Assembly: GCF_000143685.1 (NCBI RefSeq)
Contig: NC_014328.1
Coordinates: 558,001 to 622,000, forward strand
DNA: 64,000 nucleotides
Direction: 5' to 3'
Origin: Clostridium ljungdahlii DSM 13528
Lineage (GTDB): Bacteria; Bacillota; Clostridia; Clostridiales; Clostridiaceae
Shown here: piece by piece, positions 54,144 to 63,723 of the stretch
How the letters are laid out: each line of letters starts with the position of its first letter
How positions within the stretch are numbered: the stretch's first letter is position 1
Program-made: the position numbers and the translations under genes
The notes under the pieces: generated by a model
The model's input: the letters and a program-made list of their open reading frames with translations, nothing else
Databases searched by the model: none
What the model was told of the DNA's origin: nothing

Positions 54144-54272
54144 CAGAGTTCTTGGCATCAGATGGAGTTTTGACTCCACCTGATACTTAGAAATCGTTAT
54201 CCAGGGACGTAGCTGCTTTTTACTCCAACTTGGAAAAGTTGGAGTATTAGAGCAGGTAGTCATCGGATAAAA
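54144..54272 (-). ncRNA. Omega-RNA-like structured element, copy B
   Basis: On the minus strand it begins TTTTATCCGATGACTACCT, then a hairpin (ACTCCAACTTTTCCAAGTTGGAGT, written in parts: ACTCCAACTT and AAGTTGGAGT), the string GCAGCTACGTCCCTGGATAAC (split: GCAGCTACG, TCCCTGGATAAC), and a long hairpin (TATCAGGTGGAGTC with GACTCCATCTGATG). It aligns with copy A at 4178 with compensating differences. It resembles IS200/IS605 right ends that encode TnpB guide RNA. No tnpB or tnpA remains nearby. It lies 2 bp after the CWB2 gene, antisense to its 3' region. Confidence 0.45.
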
Positions 54273-54309
54273 GAAGAATAGGGCTATGTGTAATTATTAA
54301 TTTGCAAAT

Positions 54310-54362
54310 AGAACCTTCTTAATGTATGAAATTGGTTTTATATGTTAGGAAGGTTCTTTATA
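54310..54362 (+). terminator. Terminator-like hairpin
   Basis: AGAACCTTC (54310-54318) pairs with GAAGGTTCT (54349-54357), followed by TTATATAATTTT. The 30-base loop is long. It separates the CWB2 gene from the hydrolase gene. A second small stem, TTTAGCAG (54404-54411) with CTGCTAAA (54432-54439), ends just 7 bases before the next start codon. Confidence 0.55.
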
Positions 54363-54446
54363 TAATTTTGAATGAAAAATATCATAAAGAAGGGAAGCGA
54401 ACATTTAGCAGTTTCATGTTAAGTAATTTTGCTGCTAAAATAGCAT

Positions 54447-55373
54447 ATGGAAATAAAAAATATAAAGGGAAATACATTTTGTATTGATACTAAAATGGCA
54501 TGCATACCTTTTTATAAGATCAATTATAGAGAAATAATTATGATGGATTCTGGATGGCCAAGAGGAGGAGAAAGGGAAGGTATAGCTGAAGTTTTAAAAA
54601 CGAATAATTTAAAAGTAACTGCTATAATATGCACTCATGCTCATATGGATCATATAGGTAATGCTGAATATTTGAAAGAAAAGTATAATTGTATTATTGC
54701 TATGCCGGAATGTGAAGCTGTTACTTGCAGTTCAATTATTAACTTGAAATTTTATCATAATAATTATAACATGGCTGAAATTGCAAAACATTTTGGACAG
54801 ATGGTTTGTAAAACAGATATTATGATTACACCTGATCAAGAAAGTATATATGTTTGTGGTGTCAAATTTAAAATTATTCATACACCAGGACATAGTGCTG
54901 CCCATATATGTGTCATTACTCCTGATGATGTGGCATATTTAGGGGATGCCCTTGTTGGATATGAATTAATGGAGCAAGCTAAAATGCCTTATTCCTATTC
55001 TCTGACGGATGATTTGAAAAGCAAAGAGAAACTTTATGACTTAAATTGTAGTAAATATATTGTGGCACATAAAGACATATATGATGATATTACAAAGCTC
55101 ATAAAGGATAATATAAAATTTTATAAAGATACGGCAAATAGCATATATGATGTAATAGATAAAAATGGAAGCATGACAATGGAAGAAATTTTTAGATCAG
55201 TAACTAAAAATTTTAACATTAGTCTGGATAACAGGGTAAAATATGGATTAACAGAAACAATTTTAGTATCCTATGTGAGATATCTTAATGAAAAAGGTAT
55301 GCTGGATTTAAGTATGGAGAATGGACTTTATAAATATTTAAAAAAGGCACCTATTTGTACTAACGTTTATTAA
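54447..55373 (+). CDS. Metallo-beta-lactamase-fold hydrolase
   Basis: A 308-aa MBL-fold protein. The metal motif is 'CTHAHMDHIGNAEYL' (H-x-H-x-D-H), followed by 'IHTPGHSAAHICVI' and 'AYLGDALVGYEL' (second His and bridging Asp), and a later 'VAHKDIYDD'. The C-terminal about 80 residues look like a winged-helix or helical cap ('SMTMEEIFRSVTKNF'). It resembles glyoxalase II-like or quinolinate-signal-type hydrolases; the substrate is unknown. No clear ribosome site: a small stem ends just before the ATG. It is unrelated in sequence to the ABC genes downstream. Confidence 0.82.
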   Translation: MEIKNIKGNTFCIDTKMACIPFYKINYREIIMMDSGWPRGGEREGIAEVLKTNNLKVTAIICTHAHMDHIGNAEYLKEKYNCIIAMPECEAVTCSSIINLKFYHNNYNMAEIAKHFGQMVCKTDIMITPDQESIYVCGVKFKIIHTPGHSAAHICVITPDDVAYLGDALVGYELMEQAKMPYSYSLTDDLKSKEKLYDLNCSKYIVAHKDIYDDITKLIKDNIKFYKDTANSIYDVIDKNGSMTMEEIFRSVTKNFNISLDNRVKYGLTETILVSYVRYLNEKGMLDLSMENGLYKYLKKAPICTNVY

Positions 55374-55464
55374 TTATATAGAAAGCAATAATTATCTTGT
55401 CTTTAATAAAAATTAGTAATAATATAAAATTTATGAATAATATGTTCTAAGGAGGAGATAGTTA

Positions 55465-56619
55465 TTGTTTATATCATCAAAAGTAGCTCTTCAGTTTTTA
55501 AAACACAGTAAATTGCAAACCTTTGTCATAATACTGGGAATTGCAGTAGGAGTTTCTGTGCAAATATTTATAGGGCTTTTAAGCAGTGGACTTGAAAATA
55601 CTATTTTAAATAAAATTGCAGGAAATTCAGCTCAGGTTACGGTTTATTCTAATAACGGCAGCATAGAAAATTGGAGTGATATAAAAAATAAGATTGTAAA
55701 AGAAGATAAAAATGTGAAAGCTACGGCACCTGTAGTTGATTCCCAGGTATTTATTAAATTAAAGGATACTAACCAACCTGTTCAGATTAGAGGATTTATG
55801 CCTGAAGATGTAAATTCACTTTATAACATAAAAGGCAGTATATATGAAGGAAAAATGTATGAAAATAGTGGACAAGTTATTATAGGAAAGGACTTGAAGA
55901 AGAAGCTTGACTTAAAACTTGGAGATAATATAGATTTGTTTACCATGGGCGGGAAAAAGTTGACTTTAAACATAGTTGGCTTCTTTGATCTTGGAGCTGC
56001 TAAAGTAAATGGAGCCTGGGTTATTACGGATTTAGGTGATGTTCAAAATTTAATTGATTTTGGCAATAAGGCTACTTCTATAGAAATTGCAGTTAAGGAT
56101 ATATATAATGCGGACTTGGAAGGAAAGAAAGTAACTAAAATAATTTCTGATAATAGTCTTAATGTGCAGAATTGGAAAGATCAGAATAAATTTTTAGCCA
56201 GTGGGATGGTTGGAGAAAAAATTTGTACAATAATAATTCAGTTTTTTGTACTTCTTGCAGCAGTCCTCAGTATCATAAGTATACTTGGTATAAGTGTAGT
56301 TCAAAAATATAAACAGATAGGTATATTAAAGGCCATGGGTATAAAAGATGGAAGTGCAGCTTTTATATTTTTTGTACAAGCTTTTATACTTGGAGTATTG
56401 GGAACGGCTTTGGGATTGCTTTTTACATGGTTGTACATAAAAGGGTTTAATAGATATATAGTTAATTCCGAAGGATTGCCTCTAGTTAATATAGTTGTGA
56501 ACCATAAATTTATTTTAGCATCATCTATTATTGATGTAGCTGCGTCAACTTTTGCGGCACTCTTTCCAGCATTTAAGTCATTTAGACTTAATCCTGTGGA
56601 GGTAATAAAAAATGGATAA
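55465..56619 (+). CDS. ABC transporter permease, MacB/LolCE (FtsX) type
   Basis: A 384-aa permease with an N-terminal membrane helix (about 18-40), a large extracytoplasmic MacB-like periplasmic-core domain (about 45-245), and an FtsX domain with three helices at the C-terminus ('AAVLSIISILGISVVQKYKQ' and 'GILKAMGIKDG' between the helices). TTG 55465 has AAGGAGGAGAT. It overlaps the ATPase gene by 8 bp, so both subunits are coupled. This type works in mechanotransmission or export of lipoproteins, peptides or antibiotics; the substrate is unknown. Confidence 0.87.
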   Translation: MFISSKVALQFLKHSKLQTFVIILGIAVGVSVQIFIGLLSSGLENTILNKIAGNSAQVTVYSNNGSIENWSDIKNKIVKEDKNVKATAPVVDSQVFIKLKDTNQPVQIRGFMPEDVNSLYNIKGSIYEGKMYENSGQVIIGKDLKKKLDLKLGDNIDLFTMGGKKLTLNIVGFFDLGAAKVNGAWVITDLGDVQNLIDFGNKATSIEIAVKDIYNADLEGKKVTKIISDNSLNVQNWKDQNKFLASGMVGEKICTIIIQFFVLLAAVLSIISILGISVVQKYKQIGILKAMGIKDGSAAFIFFVQAFILGVLGTALGLLFTWLYIKGFNRYIVNSEGLPLVNIVVNHKFILASSIIDVAASTFAALFPAFKSFRLNPVEVIKNG

Positions 56620-57286
56620 TATCATTCAACTTGAAAACGTGAATAAGATATATGGAAGAAGAGTTAAAAATAAGGTTTTATCGGAAGTAAATATATCCGT
56701 AGAAAAAGGATCTTTTAATTCCATTATAGGGGCATCGGGAAGTGGAAAGACCACTCTTTTAAATATAATGGGGATGTTGGATAAGCCAACAACAGGAGAA
56801 GTGTACATACAGGGTAAAAGTATAAAAAGTATAGGGAGAAATTCAAGAGCTGCAGTGAGAAATAAAAGCATAGGATTTGTTTTTCAGTTTCATTATCTTC
56901 TACCCGAGTTTAATGCAATACAAAATGTACTTATGCCTTACAGAATAAAGCATTTTTTTTGCGGTAGAAGTGCTAAGAGAAAGGCAGAAGAACTTTTGGA
57001 ACTAGTTGGACTTTCTGAGTGCAAGAAAAAGAAGGTATATGACTTATCAGGGGGACAGCAGCAAAGAATTGCTATAGCTAGGGCACTTATGAACGATCCC
57101 AGCATAGTTCTTGCGGACGAGCCCACTGGAAATCTTGATTCTACAAATGCAGAGAGTATTTATAAACTCTTTCGACAAATAAATGATAAGTTTAGTACTA
57201 CCTTTATTATTGTAACTCACGATGTAAATATAGCTAATAAAACTGATAGGATAATACAGATAAAAGATGGACAAGTGCGGGATTAA
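56612..57286 (+). CDS. ABC transporter ATPase, LolD/MacB type
   Basis: A 224-aa ATPase. Walker A 'IIGASGSGKTTLL', Q-loop 'VFQFHYLLPEF', signature 'YDLSGGQQQRIAIARAL', Walker B 'IVLADEPTGNLDS', and H-loop 'FIIVTHDVN' are all intact. It pairs with the preceding permease. A terminator overlaps its stop codon. Confidence 0.93.
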   Translation: MDNIIQLENVNKIYGRRVKNKVLSEVNISVEKGSFNSIIGASGSGKTTLLNIMGMLDKPTTGEVYIQGKSIKSIGRNSRAAVRNKSIGFVFQFHYLLPEFNAIQNVLMPYRIKHFFCGRSAKRKAEELLELVGLSECKKKKVYDLSGGQQQRIAIARALMNDPSIVLADEPTGNLDSTNAESIYKLFRQINDKFSTTFIIVTHDVNIANKTDRIIQIKDGQVRD

Positions 57287-57310
57287 CCTTCACTTGTTCT
57301 TTTATATTTA
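57269..57310 (+). terminator. Intrinsic terminator of the ABC operon
   Basis: GGACAAGTG (57269-57277) pairs with CACTTGTTC (57291-57299), followed by TTTTATATTT. The stop codon of the ATPase gene lies in the loop. It separates this operon from the GTPase operon. Confidence 0.8.
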
Positions 57311-57323
57311 CAAAATTTTAATT

Positions 57324-57351
57324 TTGAACTCCTAATACAATGGTATATACT
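57324..57351 (+). promoter_or_regulatory. sigmaA promoter of the GTPase/tubulin-like operon
   Basis: TTGAAC (57324-57329), a 16-bp spacer and TATACT (57346-57351). Transcription would begin near 57358, directly before the ribosome site GAAGGGAG. It follows a terminator, so the five downstream genes form their own operon. Confidence 0.6.
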
Positions 57352-57375
57352 AATATTGAAGGGAGTATGAGTAAA

Positions 57376-58419
57376 ATGGACGAAAAAAAGGAGAGAGAAA
57401 TGGAAGAATTAGCTGAGGAAATTGACATAATATTTTCAGTTAAAGATAATATTTCTCAGAGTGAAATAAATAACTTCCTAAATAAATTTACTGAGTTATC
57501 GGAAGATGATATACGAAAAAAAATATCAGAAATTACTGGAGATAATTCCTATATAGAAAATTCGTCTTCAGATCAAAACGATAAAAACTCCACAGAGAAT
57601 ATAGATTCTGAAAGCTGCAGTGAAGTAAAGGTTGAAGATTCTCCAGAAGAGCTGGATGAAGATAAAATTGAAAATGTAAATGATGATTTACAATTACATA
57701 TAGATGAATTACCTGAGAAATCAGAGGATAATAAAATTAAACCTATTTTTGATGATGGAAACATTCCGGATGTACCCTTTGTAAGAGCAGAAATAAAATA
57801 TGGGCAACTGTCTCTGGAATGGGGATGGCCAGAAGGTATAGACAAAGTACTTTTATGCTGCAGGATGGATAGATTTCCAGAGTCACCTTCAGATTCCAGT
57901 GCTTCTCATGCAATTATAGAGAGAGAGGAAGATTTTGAAACAGGAGATTACACCATAAGTAAAATAGAAGAAGGAAATTATTATTTCTGTATTTATACTG
58001 TGGTGGAATATGAAAACAAGACGTTATATTCTGAAGGTCAGAGAAGGCTTGTAGTAAATAAAGTACCCCAGGAAATATTTTATGAAATAGACTTAAAAAG
58101 AAGTCTCTTGGGTAAATTAAAATCTGCTAGGATAAGCTTATCTTCAGCATCTTCTAAATCTTTTTCAAAGGGAGAAATAGAATTGCCACAGCTTGTTTTA
58201 ATCAGTAAGATAGGAAATATGCCTGTCCAAAAATCTGATGGAGAAATTTTGTTTAATATAGATTATGAAACCTTAAAAAATGATGAAATCATGGACTTTG
58301 ATTTGCCTATTGAAAATATAAGAAAAAATATGTATGTGAAATTATTTTTTGTAGATGACTCTAACAGCAAGTTATACAGGATAGTTTCGCCAGCTAAGGA
58401 AAAACTGTACTTTAAGTAA
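57376..58419 (+). CDS. Acidic protein with beta-sandwich domain, GTPase operon
   Basis: A 347-aa protein I do not recognise by name. The N-terminus is a charged helix ('EREMEELAEEIDIIF') followed by a low-complexity acidic stretch (about 60-130). Residues about 135-225 look like a fibronectin III-type beta-sandwich ('GQLSLEWGWPEGIDKVLLCC', 'GDYTISKIEEGNYYFCIYT'), then a further beta-rich region. There is no signal peptide or membrane segment. ATG 57376 fits the spacing to GGGAG; ATG 57367 is possible. As first gene of the operon it is probably an adaptor for the GTPase/GAP1 proteins; this is an inference. Confidence 0.6.
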   Translation: MDEKKEREMEELAEEIDIIFSVKDNISQSEINNFLNKFTELSEDDIRKKISEITGDNSYIENSSSDQNDKNSTENIDSESCSEVKVEDSPEELDEDKIENVNDDLQLHIDELPEKSEDNKIKPIFDDGNIPDVPFVRAEIKYGQLSLEWGWPEGIDKVLLCCRMDRFPESPSDSSASHAIIEREEDFETGDYTISKIEEGNYYFCIYTVVEYENKTLYSEGQRRLVVNKVPQEIFYEIDLKRSLLGKLKSARISLSSASSKSFSKGEIELPQLVLISKIGNMPVQKSDGEILFNIDYETLKNDEIMDFDLPIENIRKNMYVKLFFVDDSNSKLYRIVSPAKEKLYFK

Positions 58420-58436
58420 AGAGGGGAGGATTAACT

Positions 58437-59615
58437 GTGAAACTTAACTTTAGAAAAAAAGATGATTATATATGTCCCTATTGTTTTTCTAAACATGCTT
58501 TAAATGAAGTGAATTTTATATGCAGAAATGATCCTGATTTATGTGAAAATGCAAGAAACCTAACGCCCATAAAGCCAAAGAACGTTGAGGACAAAAATGA
58601 AATGCCGGATTATGTGTTTTGCAATGAGTGTGGACAGAAAACCAATATAAAAGTATGTCCAACCTGTAATCAGGAACTCCCATATTCAATTGGAGAATAT
58701 GATAATTTAATATTTGCAGTAATTGGTGCAAAGGAGGCAGGAAAAAGCCATTATATTGCAGTTTTGATTCAAAAGATAATGAACGAGATAGCTTCAGCCT
58801 TCAATTATAGTCTTTCAGCAGTTGATGATGCTACTATGAATAGATATAGAAATGATTTTTATAATCCTATTTTTAAGAGAAATGAAATTATAGGAGTAAC
58901 TCATTCTGCTAAAACTGATGCTTCTGTAAAGCAGCCTCTTATATATAATCTTGTTTTTAAGGATAACGGAATATTTGGAAGCTTTTTAAAAAGTAAGAAG
59001 ATAAGCAATGCAGTTACTATTGCTTTTTTTGATACTGCAGGTGAGGATTTAGATTCTGAAAATACTATGAAAACTGTAAATAAGTACATATATAATTCTT
59101 CAGGTATAATATTTTTGCTTGACCCTCTTCAGCTGGAGGAAGTCAGGAGAAAGCTGCCTAAAAATATTAAATTGCCGCAGCAAAATACAGAAATAGAAGA
59201 CTTGCTTTCTAGAACGGCAAACCTTATTAGAAAAGCAAATGATATAGGAATGGATAAGCTTATAGACATACCTGTGGCTGTGGCTTTTTCAAAAATTGAT
59301 GCAGTGGAATCACTGATTGATCCATCAAGCTGCATAAATTATCCAAGCAGCCATGTAAGTAAGGGATATTTTGATTTGGCAGATTTTGAGGATGTAAATG
59401 GAACAATGGAATCTTTAGTCAGGAACTGGGGTGGAGAAAATTTTGCAAATCAGCTTAGTTCAAATTTTAAAGAGTACGCTTATTTTGGATTGACAGCTCT
59501 TGGATGTAATCCTGAAAGTAACAGGATAGCTAAGCTTAGACCACATAGGGTAGAAGATCCTTTTTTGTGGCTTCTCTATAAATACAAATTTATTAAGGGA
59601 GAAAAGAGGAAGTGA
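58437..59615 (+). CDS. Zinc-ribbon TRAFAC-like GTPase (DO-GTPase2-like)
   Basis: A 392-aa protein. Two zinc ribbons lead: C13-x2-C16 with C29 and C36, and C62-x2-C65 with C74-x2-C77. The GTPase domain follows with Walker A 'GAKEAGKS' (97-104), a switch II-like 'AFFDTAGED' (about 200) and a base-specificity motif 'AFSKIDA' (about 285). This matches the double-zinc-ribbon GTPases found next to GAP1 proteins in predicted conflict systems. It starts at GTG 58437 with GGGGAGGA. It is 6 bp before the GAP1 gene. No experimental function is known to me. Confidence 0.75.
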   Translation: MKLNFRKKDDYICPYCFSKHALNEVNFICRNDPDLCENARNLTPIKPKNVEDKNEMPDYVFCNECGQKTNIKVCPTCNQELPYSIGEYDNLIFAVIGAKEAGKSHYIAVLIQKIMNEIASAFNYSLSAVDDATMNRYRNDFYNPIFKRNEIIGVTHSAKTDASVKQPLIYNLVFKDNGIFGSFLKSKKISNAVTIAFFDTAGEDLDSENTMKTVNKYIYNSSGIIFLLDPLQLEEVRRKLPKNIKLPQQNTEIEDLLSRTANLIRKANDIGMDKLIDIPVAVAFSKIDAVESLIDPSSCINYPSSHVSKGYFDLADFEDVNGTMESLVRNWGGENFANQLSSNFKEYAYFGLTALGCNPESNRIAKLRPHRVEDPFLWLLYKYKFIKGEKRK

Positions 59616-59621
59616 TAGATA

Positions 59622-62228
59622 ATGGCAGTTCAGCAGCTTTTTTATACGTCCTGTAAAAAGGGCTTGTCCTCTGGAATGGGATTTCAAACTTATTCCATGT
59701 CAAAAGGTATTACAGACAAAGAGAGAATGGAAATAGAAAGCCACTGCATATACATACCGCCTTCTAATCTTCCAACACAACCTACCAAAGAAGAGATAGA
59801 CAGGTTGTTTCCTATATCTTTTTCTTATTTTAGACTTGAAAGTGGAAAGTACTGTATTTCACAAATTAAATATGTGGGAAAAGATTATTCAGAGAGATAT
59901 GGAAATTACTTTTGCCATGTACTTATATCGAATAATGCTTGGGAGTTTTATCCTATAGAGCTTTATGAATCGCCTGTTTTTAGAGATTGTTTGAGTGAAG
60001 AAGAAAAAAATGCTGTTGAAATAGATTATCTTCCTGAAATTACGGAGATTCCACTAGGAAATGTAGTTGATTTTGATGAAATAAGTAATTTTTTAAAAGG
60101 CAGTGGAGGAGATAGGGGTAAGAAATTTACAAGTCTTTTAGAACGTGTTGTGACGTATAATAGTTCCAAAAAAAGAATTATACTTGCAGATGTAAAAGAA
60201 AACATTCCTTTTTGGATTGGGTCAGTTTGTATGTCACTACCTAAAAAGCTGGCACTGCAATTTAGTTTTACTACTTACAGCTATAACCCAGATAATACAG
60301 ACTATATACTCTGCGGTATAAGTAAAAATGGTAGCAAATTTAATTTTGCAGACAATCGAAAGATGTATGAGTACAGTGCTATGAATTTTTCAGAAGATTG
60401 TCCAAGGAGCAAAAGCAGTTTTTCAAAGCGGGCTGAAGTAGGATACACTGTTTCAAAAGAAGTGTTCCTGCCTTTTCTAAAATTTTTAGATCAGTTTGAG
60501 TACAATAAACTGGATGAAGAAGTGGATAATTGTGTAACCCTTTATAATATAGTAAAAAAGGGACTTGAAAAATGCAGTATAGAAGATGTGAAAAAAGCCC
60601 TCAGCTTTGCAATTAAATATAAATCGGAAGAGGCCTATGAGGAACTCTTTCATCAGATTGATGCAAGACTTGAAAAGATAAGTACACAGGTGGATGTCCA
60701 GCTTTGCTATATGATAACTACATTTTTACTTAAAGTGTCTAGAGACATAGGTGATGATAATTATATAGTAAAGGCTTATAAATTTTTCTTTGACTCTCTT
60801 GATTATATTGCAGTTTATAGCAAAGATACGGATATTTATGAAATGTTGAATTTGCGTAAAAGAATGGCACAGGATGAAATGGATAATATGGGTCAATTTT
60901 TAGAAGCTTCGCTGAGTCCAGATAGAATAAAAAGTATTCAAAAGGATATTAAAGAAAATCCAGTTTATTATTCAATTTCTACAATATCAGATATAATTTA
61001 CTCCGGGTACACTTTTAAAGATAAAAATGTTACTTTGCTTTTAAATAACTGTATAAAATTTTTAATAGCATCTGAAGACAACACTTTATATGTGCTCAAT
61101 TATTTTAAAAATGATTGTGAGTGTATCTCAAAAATTATTATTAGAATTTACTGCATAAACTATTATTTAGGTAGAAACGAAACTATTTTGGATTTGCTTG
61201 CGAAATTTGTTGTAGATGAGGGAAACAGGGATGGTAATTGGAAGAAAAAAGTCTATTCAAATATGTACAACCTTCCAAACTCCTATAATTTTTTATTTTC
61301 TCTATATGTTTTTCAGTTAAAGAAAAATATTGAAAATCAGGACTTTTTTACAAATTACTGCAGTGAAATATTCAACTCTTTTGAAGAGTACAGAAGTGAA
61401 AAATTTTCAGATGCTTTTAAATTGTATTTGGAATTTTATCATGGAGATGACGCAGCCCTTGAAAGTTACAAGGGAATATTGAATTATATAATTGATAACT
61501 TAAATATGCACATTGTGGATAAAAAAGTAATGGAGAAGTTTATAACGGATGTAGAAGAAAAATTAAGTATAGATAATGCAGTAGAAGAAAATGGACTTAT
61601 TGAAACAATTTTAAAATTAAAAAGAAAGTATAATATTACAACTATCTGTAATATATCAGAACTTTTGTATATTGGTAAGAGAATTGAAAATCCAGATATG
61701 GACTACAATGAAAAACTTCTTAAGAAGGTTAAATATAACTTTTCACATATGAGTGAGGAAAAGTATAGAGAATACTTAAGCTGGCTTTTACCTAATATAT
61801 TAGTGCAGTCTTCTGGCTCTGCAGGCCATATAAAGGTAAAAAAGACTTTTTTTTGTTCCAAATATGAAGATACCTTTTACGATGTATATGTTAATGGTAT
61901 AGAGGATATACTTTTTACAAAAAAATATAAAAACTTAATGGGTTCTCGATACAATGATAGGTATAAAATATTTTTAGATTTTTTCATAACCTTATATAAA
62001 AATAAGAAAAATTTAAGTGAAGAAAGGGAAAATATTATATATAATAGAGTAATAGAAATACTTATAAAAATTTCTCAAAAAAAGTTAAAAGAGTATACTG
62101 CCTATATTGTTGATAAGACGAGTAAATTAAAAAATCAAGTTTACATTAGAGAAAAGTGGCTTGAAATTGAAAAAGAAGCAGAGGAAAAGGGCAAGAAAAA
62201 GGGTATACTTGATCTTTTTAAAAAATGA
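59622..62228 (+). CDS. GTPase-associated protein 1 (GAP1)-like
   Basis: An 868-aa cytoplasmic protein. Its N-terminal about 150 residues ('QQLFYTSCKKGLSSGMGFQT', 'FRLESGKYCISQIKYVG', 'SERYGNYFCHVLI') match the GAP1-N domain that accompanies the double-zinc-ribbon GTPases. The middle (about 170-300) has 'WIGSVCMSLPKKLALQFSFTT' (split: WIGSVCMSLPKK, LALQFSFTT). The rest is a long alpha-helical region, perhaps a helical-repeat scaffold, ending in a lysine-rich tail. Such proteins are predicted partners of the GTPase; whether they act as activators is not shown. 'GAP1' is a family name, not proof of GTPase activation. Confidence 0.7.
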   Translation: MAVQQLFYTSCKKGLSSGMGFQTYSMSKGITDKERMEIESHCIYIPPSNLPTQPTKEEIDRLFPISFSYFRLESGKYCISQIKYVGKDYSERYGNYFCHVLISNNAWEFYPIELYESPVFRDCLSEEEKNAVEIDYLPEITEIPLGNVVDFDEISNFLKGSGGDRGKKFTSLLERVVTYNSSKKRIILADVKENIPFWIGSVCMSLPKKLALQFSFTTYSYNPDNTDYILCGISKNGSKFNFADNRKMYEYSAMNFSEDCPRSKSSFSKRAEVGYTVSKEVFLPFLKFLDQFEYNKLDEEVDNCVTLYNIVKKGLEKCSIEDVKKALSFAIKYKSEEAYEELFHQIDARLEKISTQVDVQLCYMITTFLLKVSRDIGDDNYIVKAYKFFFDSLDYIAVYSKDTDIYEMLNLRKRMAQDEMDNMGQFLEASLSPDRIKSIQKDIKENPVYYSISTISDIIYSGYTFKDKNVTLLLNNCIKFLIASEDNTLYVLNYFKNDCECISKIIIRIYCINYYLGRNETILDLLAKFVVDEGNRDGNWKKKVYSNMYNLPNSYNFLFSLYVFQLKKNIENQDFFTNYCSEIFNSFEEYRSEKFSDAFKLYLEFYHGDDAALESYKGILNYIIDNLNMHIVDKKVMEKFITDVEEKLSIDNAVEENGLIETILKLKRKYNITTICNISELLYIGKRIENPDMDYNEKLLKKVKYNFSHMSEEKYREYLSWLLPNILVQSSGSAGHIKVKKTFFCSKYEDTFYDVYVNGIEDILFTKKYKNLMGSRYNDRYKIFLDFFITLYKNKKNLSEERENIIYNRVIEILIKISQKKLKEYTAYIVDKTSKLKNQVYIREKWLEIEKEAEEKGKKKGILDLFKK

Positions 62229-62249
62229 TTTAGAGAGGTGTTATTTACT

Positions 62250-63704
62250 GTGAAAACTAGAGCTAAGATGGTTCTCATTGCAGTTTTTGTGTATGTTCTC
62301 CAATTGGGTTTTATACCTTCACAAAAGGTATATGCCAGTACATCATCTCCAAATGTAGATGTAGTTTTTGTGCTTGATTCAAGTGGGTCTATGAAACAAA
62401 GTGATCCAGAGGAGATAAGGACAGAAGCTATAAAGATGTTTTTGGATATGGGACAGGTACAGGGAAACAAGGCAGGACTTGTGGCTTATTCAGATACTAT
62501 AATAAAAGAACATAACCTGGATGCAATAAATTCTGAATCGGATAAAGAGAGAATAGAGGAAATGGCTTCTAATATACCTCTTGGGCAGAAAACCGATATT
62601 GGAAGAGGTCTTTTGGAAGGTGCAAAGGTATTAGATAGTGGACATGACAGCAATAATAGACCACTTATAATACTGCTGTCCGATGGCAAAAATGATTCTC
62701 AAAGGAGTGCCAGTGAATCTTTAAAGGATTTAAATAGTGCAATAAGCACATGCAAAAGCAAAGGTTATCCTGTGTATACTATAGGACTCAACTATGATGG
62801 AACTGTAGATAAAGCACAGTTAACTCAAATAGCCAGTGAAACAAAGGGAAAAAACTACATAACCAATAAGGCATCAGACCTTACAGATATACTAAAGGAT
62901 ATATATGGAGACAGTGCAAATGTAAAAGTTCAGGATCAGGGAAATATTGTGGCTGATGGAACCTTTCAGGATTTTAAAATAAATGTACCAGGGTCAAATG
63001 TTTTGGAAGCCAATATATCTATGGTTACAGACAACCCTTTAGAATTAAAGCTTATAAACCCTTCAGGTAAGGAAATACAGATACCTTCAAGTGATGTGGT
63101 TTTTACAAAATCAAAGAAGTATTCAGTACTTAAGATTGTAAAACCTGCGAGCGGTCAGTGGAATCTAAAGGTGAAAGGTGTAAGCGGAAGTAATATAAAG
63201 ATAAGTTATGTATTTAACTATAAAAATCAGGGAAACCAAAGTTCTGTAGATAAAAACATTCAAGGCGATAAGTCTGTATTTAAAAGTCCAAAGGTCATAG
63301 GAGCAGCTGCGGCTGCAGCACTAATTATTATAGGTCTTGCAGCCTTTGTACTGATGAAGAAAAGACGTGTACAGGGATTTGGAAGACTAGAAATTCACAT
63401 TAAGGATGAAAGTACTAGTGAGGTTCTTTCACCTCAATTTAGAAATTTGGATAATTACAGCGGAAGTTTTACACTTTTTGAAGTCTTAGGATTAAAAGAA
63501 GAGTATGCAGAAACAGAAAATATAAAATTCATATTTAAAGAAGATGACAGCATAGAACTTGTAAATAAGTCAGGCTGTGTACTGCAAAAGTCTGGTAGAA
63601 AGCTTGAGGAGGGTTCTAAGCTACTCCTTTATAACAGGGATAAAGTAACAGTGTTTTTAAATAAAGTAACAAAGAGTATAACATTAGAATTTCACTCAAA
63701 ATAG
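62250..63704 (+). CDS. Membrane-anchored von Willebrand factor A protein
   Basis: A 484-aa secreted/membrane protein. Signal peptide at 1-about 30 (ending SQKVYAS), then a vWA domain (about 35-220) with an intact MIDAS: 'VVFVLDSSGSMKQSD', a Thr in 'LGQKTDIGRG' and 'IILLSDGKNDS'. A beta-sandwich (about 230-335) follows, then a membrane helix (about 344-366) and a cytoplasmic C-terminal domain (about 370-484) of FHA/ubiquitin-like size. GTG 62250 is chosen because the upstream GTG 62238 overlaps the GAGGTG ribosome site. It could link an extracellular signal to the GTPase and tubulin-like proteins inside. Confidence 0.82.
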   Translation: MKTRAKMVLIAVFVYVLQLGFIPSQKVYASTSSPNVDVVFVLDSSGSMKQSDPEEIRTEAIKMFLDMGQVQGNKAGLVAYSDTIIKEHNLDAINSESDKERIEEMASNIPLGQKTDIGRGLLEGAKVLDSGHDSNNRPLIILLSDGKNDSQRSASESLKDLNSAISTCKSKGYPVYTIGLNYDGTVDKAQLTQIASETKGKNYITNKASDLTDILKDIYGDSANVKVQDQGNIVADGTFQDFKINVPGSNVLEANISMVTDNPLELKLINPSGKEIQIPSSDVVFTKSKKYSVLKIVKPASGQWNLKVKGVSGSNIKISYVFNYKNQGNQSSVDKNIQGDKSVFKSPKVIGAAAAAALIIIGLAAFVLMKKRRVQGFGRLEIHIKDESTSEVLSPQFRNLDNYSGSFTLFEVLGLKEEYAETENIKFIFKEDDSIELVNKSGCVLQKSGRKLEEGSKLLLYNRDKVTVFLNKVTKSITLEFHSK

Positions 63705-63723
63705 TGTCAAAGGGAGGTAGAAT

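Noticed and set aside
59622..62228. GAP1 protein as a classical GTPase-activating protein
   Set aside because: There is no Ras-GAP-like arginine finger domain that I can see; the name reflects association with the GTPase gene only.
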